Shown: positions 1 through 10,550, counted from the first letter of the stretch. The stretch is DNA of 64,000 nucleotides from Paratinospora sagittata (GCA_035771175.1 CM069610.1:19872001-19936000), one strand, 5' to 3'. Numbers and translations are program-made. Notes: generated from the letters alone by a model not told the origin.

Positions 1-830
1 TACCTAGCAGGAGGTCTAGAAGGAGCGGTAGTAGGCAGAAAAATCAAGATTGATTACTGACATTGTAAACTTTTCTTTTATATATGAATGAGAATGTTTT
101 GTTTAAGACTATTTTTGGTGGGCCGACTTACAATCATTCTTTCTTTTGTATCACTAACTTTGGAGTGGTATGGGACAACAAAATTGGAGGATACTAAATA
201 AAATGTGGAAGTAAGAAAACCCATGGCCTTGTGTGAAAAGAAACATTTGGAGAAAGTTGCATTACTAACATTATCACTAAGTTGACACGGTATGGGACGA
301 GTAAACGTGGAAGATACTATTGGTGAACTACTATTCAGCCGATGTTTTTAGAGACTGTGTTCATACAACTTAACTTGGTTAACACCCTTATTACCAAAGT
401 CATGTGGTATGGGACACACGAACTTGGATAATAATCGAAAAGACTAAGACTAAGAGTTTGAATACATAAGATTGCGATAGAACGTTAGATCATGATATTT
501 ACCGAGGCAAATCTTAGAATTCTTATGACTCGTTTGGATTTTTAATGAAAAATATATGTATGTTCACAAAAACCAGAACCAAATCATTTGAAATACTTGC
601 AAAGTTTTGTACTTATTATATAAACATTCTAACCTTGTTTTTACACCATGGCCAAACATACGAGGCACATAAAATTCTTTGATTCCTAAAAAAAAACCTT
701 ACAGTATACTTAGAAAAATAGGTGATTTTAATATTCCAGTACTCTCGAAATTGATGCTGAGCATACTATAATATTATACTTGGCTACAGTTCCTAAATCA
801 TGGTTTTATTTTCTCTTTGCCAGTTAGAAA
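1..830 (+). other. Untranslated leader of gypsy-1
   Basis: AT-rich sequence without a credible coding frame lies upstream of the first gag methionine at 831. It holds three degenerate repeats (separate entry). A pyrimidine-rich run ending in TTTGCCAG just before the gag start resembles a splice acceptor, so the leader could contain an intron. That is inference only. No LTR end or primer-binding site is visible. Confidence 0.6.
140..440 (+). repeat. Three degenerate ~120-bp repeats in the gypsy-1 leader
   Basis: The core GGTATGGGAC occurs at 167-176, 289-298 and 406-415, spaced 122 and 117 bases. Each core is preceded by a form of ATCACTAA or TACCAAAG and followed by a form of AACTTGGAGGATACTA. 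The units are clearly related but diverged, so this is an old tandem expansion. Confidence 0.7.
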
Positions 831-2085
831 ATGCAAACCAGGAAGAGAGGAAGACCACGTACTGTTCGTCCAGCAGTGGAGGCACCTCCTGATATTCAGG
901 AACAGCCACCTTCGACAACATCACGGGCCACACCCGACACTGCCACTACATCTGGGCAGGCAATACCACCCCCACCCGCACCCCTTTGTCATGCCTTCAA
1001 GCATGTAAACCTTCTTTGCCGAATTTATTGAGGCGATGAAAGTCACTGTTCAAACTTCCGTTCGTGAGACCGCGGCCAGTCAGGTTGCCATTGATCAGGC
1101 ACCTGTAAGATTTGGGTCAGAATCTCAAACCGATCAGATTACCAAGTACAAGAGGCTACAACCTCTTACTTTTGCTGGCACCATTGATGCTGAAGAGGTG
1201 CAGAGATGGTTAGATGAGTCAAAAAAGGCTCTAGATGCAATGAGAGTCGGCGAGACTTGAAAGATTCCATTAGCAACCTACCAACTTATTGGTGGAGCAA
1301 ACACATGGTGGATAACTGTAAAAGAAGACCCAAGGGTCAACACAACAGATATGACTTGGCAACAATATGAGTCAATATTTATTGATGGGTATTTTCCCGG
1401 CGCTGTGAAGAGGCAGAAGAGTCAAGAATTCGCTAAGTTATACCAAGGCAGCGTGACCGTCAGGCAATATGCTGGCAAATTCAAAGAACTATCGGTTTAC
1501 TCTCTCTTCACCATCTCAACGGAGCAAGATAAGACTGAGAAATTTTATAATGGTCTTCGCCATGATATTCGACAAGCCTTGTCGATCTTGGACCTCAAGA
1601 TTTACAAGGAGGTTGTTGACAAGGCCATGAGCTTTGAACAAGAGAAGATCATACAGGACCAGAGAATGAATAAGGGAAAACGGCTTGGAACGTTTTCCCA
1701 ACAGGGCAACAAAAAAAAGCCATACTATAATCAAAACCCAGCCCTCCCAGCCCCTATTTCGAAGAATGAGGCCACAACACCTGCGACTGAACCTTCTAAC
1801 CCTAACCATCAAGATTTTCAAAATCATGGCCTCGGAGGTCGTTATGGAAGGGGTGGCCATAGAAACGACAATGGCAGAGGTGGTGGCCGACACCACAATC
1901 AGTATGGCCAGCAGAACAATCAACATGGCCAGAAGAACAATCAGCAGTACAGGCCGACATGTTACAACTGCGACCAGCAGGGCCACGTAAAATATGCCTG
2001 TCCGCACCTGCAGCAACCTATTCCCGTTATGCCAGTCCAGCAAGCACCACCTGCTGCTAATGCCCAACTGAGGCAGAACCATTAA
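831..2085 (+). pseudogene. gag: gypsy-1 gag (capsid-nucleocapsid), broken
   Basis: Structural protein that packages the element RNA. The first methionine at 831 opens a basic, proline-rich N terminus that ends in a stop at 1029-1031. The capsid frame runs from 1036, is cut by a TGA at 1258-1260 and resumes in the same frame to 2085. The capsid part carries the retrotransposon-gag motif (AEEVQRWLDESKKALDAM). The C terminus is rich in Gly, Arg, Asn and Gln and ends with a CCHC zinc knuckle of spacing C-X2-C-X4-H-X4-C (CYNCDQQGHVKYAC), intact, near 1960-2005. One frameshift and one in-frame stop show decay. Confidence 0.9.
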
Positions 2086-2149
2086 AATCAAGGACAACGG
2101 AATCAGGGCAGAGCATTTGCCATCGCTCAACACCCCTCCCAGACAACAA

Positions 2150-2441
2150 TGTAGTCGAAGGTACCTTTTCTTTGTTCAATACAATGGTGCATGTTTTGTT
2201 CGATTCAGGTGCTACACATTCTTTCATATCGTCTGCATTGGTAAGACATTTAGGCCTGCATCCTGAACCCACAACCATCACACTCCATGTCACATCACCG
2301 TTAGGATCTGGTACTGACGTGAATTTGCAGTGTTCTCGATGTGAGCTTCGAATGTCAGAACATATAATATATGCAGATCTTTTTGTGATGGACATTGAAG
2401 ACTTCGACATCATCCTTGGCATGGACTGGCTAGCACCATAA
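2150..2441 (+). pseudogene. gypsy-1 aspartic protease
   Basis: Retropepsin that would cut the Gag-Pol polyprotein. The active-site motif DSGATHSFIS is intact near 2205-2234. The conserved C-terminal motif ([13 protein letters not shown]) ends the fold just before a stop at 2439-2441. The frame differs from both gag and RT, so the polyprotein is interrupted on both sides. The catalytic residues look sound. The damage is in the reading frame. Confidence 0.88.
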
Positions 2442-2458
2442 AATCAAAAATCGAATGT

Positions 2459-3561
2459 ATGAAGAAGCAAGTTCAATTAACCTTGCCTACAGGAGAGTTT
2501 GTCAAGATTCAGGGAACAAGGAAATGGATACACAAATCAACAGTTGCACTTCTCAAGGCACAACTTCGAGCTCTATCCCTTGGTGATGAAAATGAATCAC
2601 CAGTAATGTACCCTCTCGAAGTACACGATGTTTCGGTCATATCTGAATTCCCAACAGTTTTTCTAAATGACCTTCCTGGTCTACCTCCAGTTGGGGAATT
2701 CAATTTTGAAATCAACCTCATACCTGGGACGAGGCCTATCTCAATTCCACCATACAGAATGTCAAATGTCGAGCTGGTCGAATTAGATAACCAACTGAAG
2801 GAATTAAAGAGTAATGGTTGCATCAGAAAGAGTTCATCACCCTGGGGTGCTCCAGTTCTGTTCGTTCGCAAAAAGGATGGTTCGTTACGATTTTGCATAG
2901 ACTATCGCAAGCTCAATAATGTCACCATTAAGAACAGATACCCATTGCCCAGGATCGATGACCTGTTCGACCAACTTAGAGATGCCAAATACTTCTCTAA
3001 GATTGATTTACGGTCCAGTTATCACCAACTCTGGATCCGAAGTAAGACATTACCAAGACGACATTCAGAACTCAGTACGGTCAATACGAGTTCTTGGTCA
3101 TGCCGTTCGGCCTAACAAAGGCACCTGCTGCATTCATGGATTTGATGAATCGCATCTTCAAGTTATACTTAGACCGATTTGTGGTGGTTTTTGTGGACGA
3201 CATCTTGATATATTCCTCAACCGAGGAAAACCATAAGATACATTTGAAGATAGTCCTCCAGACCTTGAGAAACCACCAACTGTATGCAAAGTTGAGTAAG
3301 TGCGAAGTTTGGGCGAAGAGAGTTCAATTCCTAGGTCATGTGGTTTTAGGCAATGGCATTGAGGTTGAACCTTCTAACGTTGAAGCGATTTTAAACTGGA
3401 AGCAACCTACCATTGTTACTCAGATTAGGAGTTTTCTTGGTTTGGCTGGCTGTTACAGATGTTTCATCAAGGACTTCTCAAAGATTGCTGAACCTATGAC
3501 CAAGCTCACTCGAAAAGACGTGCGATTCATCTGGAATCCCGCCTGTGAAGCATCATTTTAG
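2459..3561 (+). pseudogene. gypsy-1 reverse transcriptase, frameshifted
   Basis: RNA/DNA-dependent DNA polymerase of the element. Early RT motifs are clear: the [18 protein letters not shown] block, [20 protein letters not shown] and [14 protein letters not shown] frameshift near 3045-3090 breaks the chain. The next frame carries [13 protein letters not shown], the catalytic FVDD box near 3190-3201, the LGHVV thumb region and the connection motif [16 protein letters not shown] at 3559-3561 then cuts it from RNase H in the same frame. All catalytic aspartates are present, so decay is through the frameshift and stop. Confidence 0.93.
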
Positions 3562-4111
3562 GAATTGAAGAAACGCCTCACGATGGCACCTGTACTTATC
3601 ACTCCAAGAAATGCAATTGGATCTTCATTATACACCGACGCCTCTCTTCAAGGCTTAGGTGTCGTGCTAATGCAAGAAGGCCAAGTGGTTGCATATGCAT
3701 CCAGGCAACTGAAGATTCATGAGGGTAATTACCCAACGCATGACTTGGAACTTGCAGCTGTCGTATTTGACCTGAAGTTATGGCGTCATTACCTATACGG
3801 TGAACGGTTTGAGGTCTTCACGGATCACAAAAGTCTTAAGTACATATACACTCTTGAAAGATTATGACTTTCAACTCCAGTACCATCCCGGAAAGGCCAA
3901 TGTTGTGGCCGATGCCCTGAGTAGAAAATCTTATGTTGCTTGCACTCTTAACTTCAAAATGGGGAAGTTGGCTACAGAGATGGAGAACTTTAACCTCCAA
4001 TTGATCAAGGAGGGACCAAGATCACGACTCTCTCAATTATCAGCCAACTCTGAGCTTGTTCGAAAGATTTCAGCAGCTCAAGCCAATGACCCTATGTTAA
4101 TGGAGAAATGA
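3562..4111 (+). pseudogene. gypsy-1 RNase H and RH-IN linker
   Basis: Degrades the RNA strand of the cDNA hybrid. The gypsy RNase H fold is seen as YTDAS (first catalytic Asp), [10 protein letters not shown] (catalytic Glu) and FTDHKSLKY (catalytic Asp). After KYIYTLERL the frame shifts near 3855. About ten codons normally lying between this point and [25 protein letters not shown] are missing. The linker to integrase ends in a stop at 4109-4111. Confidence 0.9.
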
Positions 4112-4139
4112 GAACTTCTACTCAGCGGACAGGACCTTC

Positions 4140-5015
4140 CTCACTAGTAGGTAGTTGAAGACAGGGCCGCTTTCTATAAAAAACGTCTTTGTCTACCGAA
4201 CGATCCTGAGCTTCGAAAAGAAGTGCTCACTGAGATGCACTATTCGAGGTTCGCTATGCATCATGGGGGTGACAAGATGTACAAGGATGTCAAGCGACAA
4301 TTCTGGTTTTCTGGGATGAAAAAGGTGATTGCAGACTTCGTTGCTCGATGTCTCGTTTGCCAACAAGTTAAGGCAGAACGAAGACTTCGCTCTGGTCTCC
4401 TCCAGCCATTACCTATTGGAGAATGGAAGTGGGAGAACATAGCAATAGATTTTGTTACGGCCTTACCTCGAAATAATAAAGGGCAAGATGCTATCTAGGT
4501 TATCATTGACAGACTTACAAAGTCTGCACACTTTCTGCCAATAAAGTTCACGGATAACCCCGCCAAACTTGCCGAACTATATGAAAGAGAGATCGTACGC
4601 CTTCATGGCATACCACTCACGATCGTCTCTGATCGAGACCCTCGATTCACATCAAACTTTTAGAAAAGCTTCCAGAGTAGAATGGGTGTTAAAATCACTA
4701 TGAGCACAGCCTTCCACCCTCAGACTGATGGGCAGTTAGAGCGGCTTATCCAAATCTTAGAAGACATGTTAAGATGCTGCATTTTGGACTTTAATGACGG
4801 ATGGGCAAAATATTTACATTTAGCTGAGTTTGCATACAACAACAGCTACCAAACTAGTATCGGCATGGCACCATACGAGGCTCTCTATGGTCTCCCCTGC
4901 AGATCTCCGGTATGCTGGTTAGATATGGCAGATAGACCGCAGTTAGGCCCTGAACTAGTTCAAGAGACTTCTGAGAAGATCACACTAGTAAAATAACGAC
5001 TTCATATTGCACAAA
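4140..5015 (+). pseudogene. gypsy-1 integrase with several stops
   Basis: Inserts element cDNA into the host genome. The HHCC zinc domain is visible (H-X-H region near 4235-4265, CLVC near 4350). The catalytic core keeps its three acidic residues in the contexts [17 protein letters not shown] and TDGQLERLIQ. In-frame stops occur at 4496-4498, near 4662 and at 4994-4996. After the SYVDKRR segment the GPY/F module expected before a chromodomain is absent, so the C-terminal domain has been deleted. Confidence 0.9.
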
Positions 5016-5094
5016 GTTGACAGAAGAGCTATGTTGACAAGCGGAGGCAGCCTCTAGAATTTGATATGCTGACAAACGTATATGCCTCCGCTTA

Positions 5095-5224
5095 TACGTT
5101 GCTACTTATACGTAGCATACCACTTGTAAAGGTGCTCTGGGATTACCACGGCGTCGAGGAAACATGGGAACTAGAAGCAACAATTAAACAGAAATACCCT
5201 GAATTGTTTTCTAGTACCACCTAA
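5095..5224 (+). pseudogene. gypsy-1 chromodomain remnant
   Basis: In frame this stretch reads as the C-terminal chromovirus chromodomain: IPLVKVLWDYHGVEETWELEA followed by KYPELF and a stop. Known chromovirus integrase tails carry this module, which is thought to steer insertion towards heterochromatin. It stands directly next to the broken integrase tail, without the GPY/F module that normally separates them. Confidence 0.8.
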
Positions 5225-5869
5225 TGATGTGATACATTGTATTATTTTTACTTATCAATAAAATGATGAAACTTTGTTTATACATATCTTAATACATCGT
5301 TTCACTTTAATAACTATGCAGATGTATGAAAATAATATCAATGGATATGGTAATGCACACCGCAGTGGCCTCCTTGGCAACCTGTGACGACTCCTTCAAG
5401 ATCTGAGTCAAGTCACAACTACTTTGCATCACCAACTCCATCACCACACAGACATCGATCCTTATCGCCAGAGCGTGCATAGCTTTTTTGTAACAATTTT
5501 GTTCAAAACAATCCCGTGCCCTCATCTTGGCAGGACCTGCTACCAAAATTACCAGGCGGTCGGATTTGAGCAACAACACGAAAAAGCATTCCACCGCTCA
5601 ACCTACCTCCCCTCAAACGATGTAACCAACGCCCTCCACCACCATCTGTTAAGCAAATGTTGGAATCTTCTGAGGAAGAATCCGACTCCATTTGCTCTTC
5701 ATGGTTTCGTGATGTTGAGGATTCCACTGGCCACAGTGCCATTCAGGGACCATACATGACATACCCTGAACTAGCAAAAGATGACACCGACAGTGAATCT
5801 CAAGCGGGTAACCATCATGACTACTTAAACTGATTTCGAGGGCAAAATCCTTTTAAGGGGGGTAGAGTA
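5225..5869 (+). other. 3' untranslated region and polypurine tract of gypsy-1
   Basis: Between the chromodomain stop and the LTR I see no known protein; the short frames here have no recognisable motif. The last bases (TTTTAAGGGGGGTAGAG, about 5852-5868) are the polypurine tract that primes plus-strand DNA synthesis, directly next to the LTR. Confidence 0.75.
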
Positions 5870-5910
5870 TAATACCCTAAGATTGCACAAAAAAAATAAT
5901 TTGGGTACCT

Positions 5911-6010
5911 GCCCGAACCTTCAGACGCAACGCTCGAACTTTTAGGCGCATGCCCAAACGTTTAGGCGCATGCCCAAACGTTTAGGCGCATGCTCGAACG
6001 TTCAGGCGCC
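5911..6010 (+). repeat. Five tandem 20-bp repeats upstream of the LTR TATA box
   Basis: Five copies of a GCCCGAACGTTTAGGCGCAT-like unit start at 5911, 5932, 5952, 5972 and 5992. The third and fourth are identical. They end ten bases before the TATA box at 6020, where LTR enhancers usually lie. An enhancer or silencing role is inference. Confidence 0.85.
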
Positions 6011-6019
6011 AAAAATCTC

Positions 6020-6026
6020 TATATAA
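6020..6026 (+). promoter_or_regulatory. TATA box of the gypsy-1 LTR
   Basis: TATATAA followed by GGAACCC, ten bases after the repeat block. Transcription would start roughly 30 bases downstream at the U3/R border. The same box in the missing 5' LTR would have driven the element. Confidence 0.65.
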
Positions 6027-6771
6027 GGAACCCTCCTCATTTCTCATTCCTCATTCCTCACACCAAATCACCTTCTCTTGTGATTTTCTTCTCATTTCCA
6101 CTCATTCTGAGTTTTTACTCTTTTGAGACTCTCTGTTCGAGACTCTCGGTGCGGTGCGACGAAGTTCTGTCCAGAGGAAAGTGCCAGATCTGAAAGAAGA
6201 AGTTTTTATCTAAAGGTGGGGAACAAAACATAGGTTTGCGTGTCTTATAACTTTTATTAAAGTTTACATACACTTATTATTATGTCTACCATTCATTTAC
6301 ACTGCATTATATCATATAATGTTTATACTGTCATACTTATGCCTGTATATTTGGAGTTCATGTATTATACTGTTGTAATGCCGGATTTGTGGTCAATCTG
6401 GCTCAACCAGACTCGGTCTTGTCCTCAGTAACTTTAAATAGTGAACGGGAGGCAACGAACTGCTCTAAGCGATTGGTATTTAAGCAGACCTCGTGTCTCA
6501 CCTCTCAACTGGAGACTGATCTGGTTGGTCTTATTGAAAGCTATCAGCTTATACAAGTATACTGAATGTCCTAACCTTGCACGTCGTGATACCGACCCTG
6601 ATAAGGATCACCAGACGTTGCCAAAGTCAGTCTGAATGTCAAGGAAAGACCAGATCAGTAGATTAGACAAGTTCATGCATTGGCATCATACATATCACCA
6701 TCTAGGGACGTATGTGGTTTATGATTCATAGAATAGTTAGGAGCATTGCTCGCTATTCATTATATTTCTCT

Positions 6772-6909
6772 GGAGAGGAACGTACAATGAGAACCCGGCT
6801 ACGCCTTGGGAGGGACATCTGTACGTGAATGCAGAGCATCGTTCCTGAGGAGGGACGTACAATGAGAACCTAGCTACGCCTGGGGAAGGACATCTGTACG
6901 TGAACTCAG
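6772..6909 (+). repeat. Tandem duplication, period 75 bp, in the gypsy-1 LTR
   Basis: The block CGTACAATGAGAACC at 6781 recurs at 6856, and the following GGCTACGCC...GACATCTGTACGTGAA is repeated with few changes. The two copies run about 6772-6834 and 6849-6909. Confidence 0.85.
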
Positions 6910-7335
6910 GCAATGTATTTCATTAAACCATTACGAGACGGTGTCATGCATACATACATATTGATTGATTATGATGCTTCGATGTGTATTTAAGATATTT
7001 AATTATGAAGTTTGCTTTATTAATTGTTATATTTACAAACTATTTTACCCACTGAGCGCGTTAAGCTCACTCCATTATTATCCAATTTTCACAGAAAATT
7101 AGGGTGGACTGGGTGCAGGTTATGAGACCCACATTTTATACCCTTTTTGGAGATTTTGGGGAGTATGTTCCTTTGACTACTTCATGTACAAATGAATTTT
7201 TGAATTAAATGAAATCAGACTTGTACTATTTTATATTTCCGCTGTGTACTCTGTTATTACCATTGTTATAATTTCAAATGCGCGCCCCGTCCGTGAGTGT
7301 ACTGCCGGTTTAGGCGCATCCGGGCGTGGTGTGAC

Positions 7336-7502
7336 AATATTCATGATGAATAGTGTGGACAAATGATCCCGGGGGTGAATCCCCATACCACCATGGGTGT
7401 GTGACAGGATGGGACAATATTATGTGGTGCTATGGCTGGAGTATGCCCTGCGGGGGTACTCATCACCCTGGGTAGGGGGTACTGTGTGCAACCTAGGTGT
7501 GA
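7336..7502 (+). repeat. 5'-truncated SINE-like repeat (plus copy)
   Basis: Matches, in opposite orientation, the repeat at 12629-12806. Shared blocks are ATTCATGATGAATAGT, ACAAATGATCCCGGGGGT, GACAATATTATGTGG and a final GGTGTGACA. The tRNA-like head seen in the other copy is absent; this copy begins abruptly at the end of the gypsy-1 LTR. Confidence 0.7.
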
Positions 7503-7554
7503 CAAAAAAACCTTATGTAGCTGCCCGAACGATACAATTTTTTTTGTGTGCAAA

Positions 7555-8501
7555 TCTCGAGTATTACATGTGAAGTATAAAGAAATTCATTTTGATGTTC
7601 AACATAGATGGAATGCTACTTATAAAATGTTACGTGTAGCTACTTCATTTGAAAATGTTTTTAATACATTTTTTACTACATATGATTTTCACCGTGTTCT
7701 ATCTTCCATTGATTGGCATAATGCCAATGTAATTAAACATTTTTTAGAAGTATTTAATGAGGCCACTATTATTTTTTCAACTAAAAAGTATTTTATAATA
7801 AATAAATTTGCTTTACATTTGGGTAATATTATATTTGTTTTAGATAAGCTTAGTAAAGAACCCCCAACTGTTTTAATTTACTATGAGATGAAAGCAAAGT
7901 TTGATAAATATTGAAAGGAATTTTCAATTATTATTGATATAGCAATTTGTATGGACCCTCATTATAAATTAGTACTTTTAGAAGATTGTTTATGTTTAAT
8001 TTATAAAAATGATTGTTTTCATCATTTACAAAATATTAAGGATGAGTTATTTAAGCTTTTTGCATTGTATGAAGAAAAACTTCGTACTAGTGGTTGATAA
8101 TATAACATCTTTATCTCAATCAAATGGAAAAAAAATCTAATGTTAGCTTATTTGTCACAAAGGAGAGCTAATGATAATGATTCACAATTTAAAGTTTCAA
8201 AATTACAAAAATATTGCCTCTACTTGATATAGGCATTGATGAAGAGTTTGATCTTTTAGATTGGTGGAGACAACAAGAAAAAAATAATCCTATTTTATCT
8301 GTAATGGCAAAAGATTTACTATGTATATCTATTTCTACAGTTGCTTCAGAATCTGCATTTAGCTCTGGTGGACGTGCTATTGATGATCATCGAACGAGAT
8401 TAAAAGAGGATATAGTTGAATCATTGATTTGTCTAAAAGATTGGTAGTTGGCTGAAAATGGAATGGAACAACTACTTGATGTTGATAACGACCTTGAGTG
8501 A
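7555..8501 (+). pseudogene. hAT (Ac-like) transposase, C-terminal half, broken
   Basis: Cut-and-paste transposase of the hAT superfamily. The RWN motif block (FDVQHRWNATYKML) lies near 7590-7630. The helical region runs to FDKY, where a TGA at 7912-7914 replaces a Trp codon usual at that place. The same frame then continues through a LDP-like block (MDPHYKL). After a frameshift region (8098-8213), the hAT dimerisation domain is clear at 8230-8447 (LDWWRQQ, then ISTVASESAFSSGGR). A TAG at 8445-8447 and a final TGA at 8499-8501 close it. The N-terminal BED zinc finger and first catalytic part are missing. Confidence 0.9.
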
Positions 8502-8976
8502 ACTTTTATATAAGTTGCATTATTTTTTTTTAACTTGTAATAATAAGTGGTAAATGGTAATGTGTGCTTGAAAAACTGTTGTAAAATTTTAATATTTACA
8601 ATTTTATAGTAAATAAGAAAATTTTAGGTTTAGAAATTATTTTTTGTTTATTTGGAAATTTTTTGTAATATTTGGAAATAATTTAATATTTATTTTGAAA
8701 TTAATAAATAATATTGTTAATTTGAATGTTTTATTTAATTAGTTAACTAAAATTTATATTTAATGTTACTAATTTAACTTTAAAATAATTTGATTACATT
8801 AATTGTCCAAAAGCCCGGTCTATATATTTTTGGGTTGGGTCTGGGTCAAGACATTTTAATATTGGCCCGGTCCGACCCGAAATGTTTTAAGGCCTGACTA
8901 GGTGCAGCTCGATTATTCCTATAGGCCCGGTGGGATTGGAACGGGCCAGGCCAAGTGGCCCGAATTGCCACCCCTA
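8502..8976 (+). mobile_element. 3' non-coding end and terminal inverted repeat of the hAT element
   Basis: AT-rich tail followed by a subterminal patch rich in GGCCCGG and CCGACCCG. It ends with TTGCCACCCCTA at 8965-8976, which as reverse complement TAGGGGTGGCAA is the usual terminal repeat of plant Ac-like hAT elements. The 5' terminus is not found between the transposase and gypsy-1, so the left half is lost or lies beyond the window. Confidence 0.7.
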
Positions 8977-9121
8977 CTAATGAGTGCTCCCTAATTGGTT
9001 AATATTGCTATCTTTATAGCAATGTAATACAAACTAGAAATCTATGATAATAATAATGATAAAATAGTGATATTGCAATATTACAATATTACAATATATG
9101 GAGGTAGGCATGTTGATACTG
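8977..9121. other. Short AT-rich spacer
   Basis: No coding, repeat or element signature is seen apart from a run of ATTACAATATTACAATAT near 9085. Confidence 0.5.
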
Positions 9122-9495
9122 GCACTACGACAATAATAACATTTAGCAACAAAAAAAGTTTATTGCTAAATGCTAATTTTAGCAATAAAAATATTAATTT
9201 TGTTGTTGTGTGTATGAGAATTACAAAATAAAAATAGCAACAAAAAATATTTTGTTGCTAAATGCTACTTTTAGCAACGAAAATATTGATTTTGTCTCTA
9301 TAAAAATGAAAATTATAAAATAAAAATTAGCAACAATTTTTTTTTTTGTTGCTAAATGCTAGTTTTAGTGACAAAAACATTAATTTTGTTGTTGTGACTA
9401 AGAATTATAATATAAAAATGACAACAAAAATATTAATTTTTGTTGTTGAAGATGTCTTCTTAATAAAATTATCAACAAATCGTTGTTGAAAACTT
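9122..9495 (+). mobile_element. CACTA-type transposon terminus with tandem subterminal repeats
   Basis: Begins CACTACGACAATAATAAC, close to the CACTACAA termini of plant CACTA elements. It is followed by repeated TAGCAACAAAA and TTTGTTGCTAAATGCTA motifs in both orientations, typical of CACTA subterminal regions. The TAGCAAC core starts the units at 9144, 9235 and 9328 (periods 91 and 93). I find no matching right end ending in GTAGTG, so this is a terminal fragment or a degraded small derivative. Confidence 0.6.
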
Positions 9496-9547
9496 GCAAA
9501 TTAAAGCCCCCTCCCTTCTTTCTGGCAAAAACTTCATTTCAAAACTT

Positions 9548-10550
9548 CTAGTCCATTGGTCCATTTTCAATAATGATCTCTGATGTAGCATTAGCCAAGC
9601 TTCTATATTCTGCTTTTGTACTTGACCTAGCAACTATATGCTGCTTTTTAGAACACCAAGAGATGACATTAAGACCCACGTAAATACAAAAGCCAGAGGT
9701 GGAACGTCGATCATTGGCGTTGCTACCCCAGTCAGCATTAGAGTACCCAGTATGATCAAGATGAGGAGACCGTTGCAAATGAAGACCATACGTTAGTGTG
9801 CCCTTAAGGTAGCGTAGGATACGCTTGACAACCTTCCAATGGACATCTCTAGGGCCTTGCATAAACTGGCACACCTTATTTACAACAAAAGAAAGTTTCG
9901 GTCTTGTAATAGTAGCATATTGTAGAGCTCCTACAACACTTCTATATTCATGTATATTAGAGATATGATCACCATCCACGGCTGAGAGCTTCAAACCGGT
10001 GACCATTGGTGTTGGAAATGCCTTGGCATTACTCATTTTAACCCTTTCAAGAAGATCAAAAATATACTTTTGTTGAGATAACACAAAGCCTGACGGAGTT
10101 GGTTTCACTTCCATTCCAAGAAAGTAATGTGAAACACCAGGGTCCTCAACTTATCGAACCAGGCCCTTGGAGCTTTCTTTAGACCATATAGTGCCTTATG
10201 GAGTTTGCACACAAGAGGGCAAGTACCATGTTGTTCAAAACTAGTGGGTTGGGACATAAACACCTCTTCATGTAAATCACCATGCAAGAAGGCATTATTT
10301 ACATCTACTTGTCTTATGTTCCAGTCATGAGAAAGAGCAACTGTCAAAACTACTCGAACAGAAACTGGCTTGACAACAAGACTAAACGTTTCATTGAAGT
10401 CAAACCCAGGTTGTTGGAGATACCCCTTAGCAACCAACCCTGTTTATCATGAGGTAAAGGAACCGAGGACCAAGTGTTTTTCTTTGGCAATGTTGCATAT
10501 TCTTCATTCATTTCTTTCTTCCAATGAGTACTAAGTAAAGCATCATGCAT
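9548..10550 (-). pseudogene. copia-1 reverse transcriptase and start of RNase H, catalytic box deleted
   Basis: RT begins at about 10550 with the KKEMNEEYATL block. It goes through a frameshift to [19 protein letters not shown] and [18 protein letters not shown], then [19 protein letters not shown] near 10150. There the sequence jumps directly to [20 protein letters not shown]. The stretch that normally holds the YVDD catalytic box is gone, about 80 residues by family comparison. RNase H starts with SNADWGSNANDRRSTSG and SSTKAEYRSLA and is cut off near 9560. Confidence 0.9.

Larger units (their letters stand above)
1..7335 (+). mobile_element. gypsy-1: Ty3/gypsy chromovirus, 5' end outside the window
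   Basis: Domain order on the plus strand is leader, gag with one CCHC knuckle, aspartic protease, RT, RNase H, integrase, chromodomain remnant, polypurine tract and 3' LTR. Protease-RT-RNase H-integrase order defines Ty3/gypsy. The C-terminal chromodomain and the integrase wording point to a chromovirus, most like the Tekay/Del group. The 5' LTR is not in view, so it lies left of base 1 or is lost. Several in-frame stops, at least two frameshifts and an internal deletion in the integrase make the copy non-functional. Confidence 0.93.
5870..7335 (+). repeat. 3' LTR of gypsy-1
   Basis: Starts right after the polypurine tract with TATAATACCC, probably a decayed TGTAATACCC, and ends with GGTGTGACA at 7335. 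Length is about 1.47 kb. It contains a block of 20-bp repeats directly upstream of a TATA box and a tandem 75-bp duplication (separate entries). No partner LTR is in the window, so neither target duplication nor age can be read. Confidence 0.82.

Noticed and set aside
1516..2133. 205-codon antisense frame over gypsy-1 gag
   Set aside because: Mirror frame of a repetitive Gly-, Asn- and Gln-rich gag tail. No domain.
5307..5759. Overlapping frames on both strands between chromodomain and LTR of gypsy-1
   Set aside because: No known motif and low complexity; the place is a normal 3' untranslated region.
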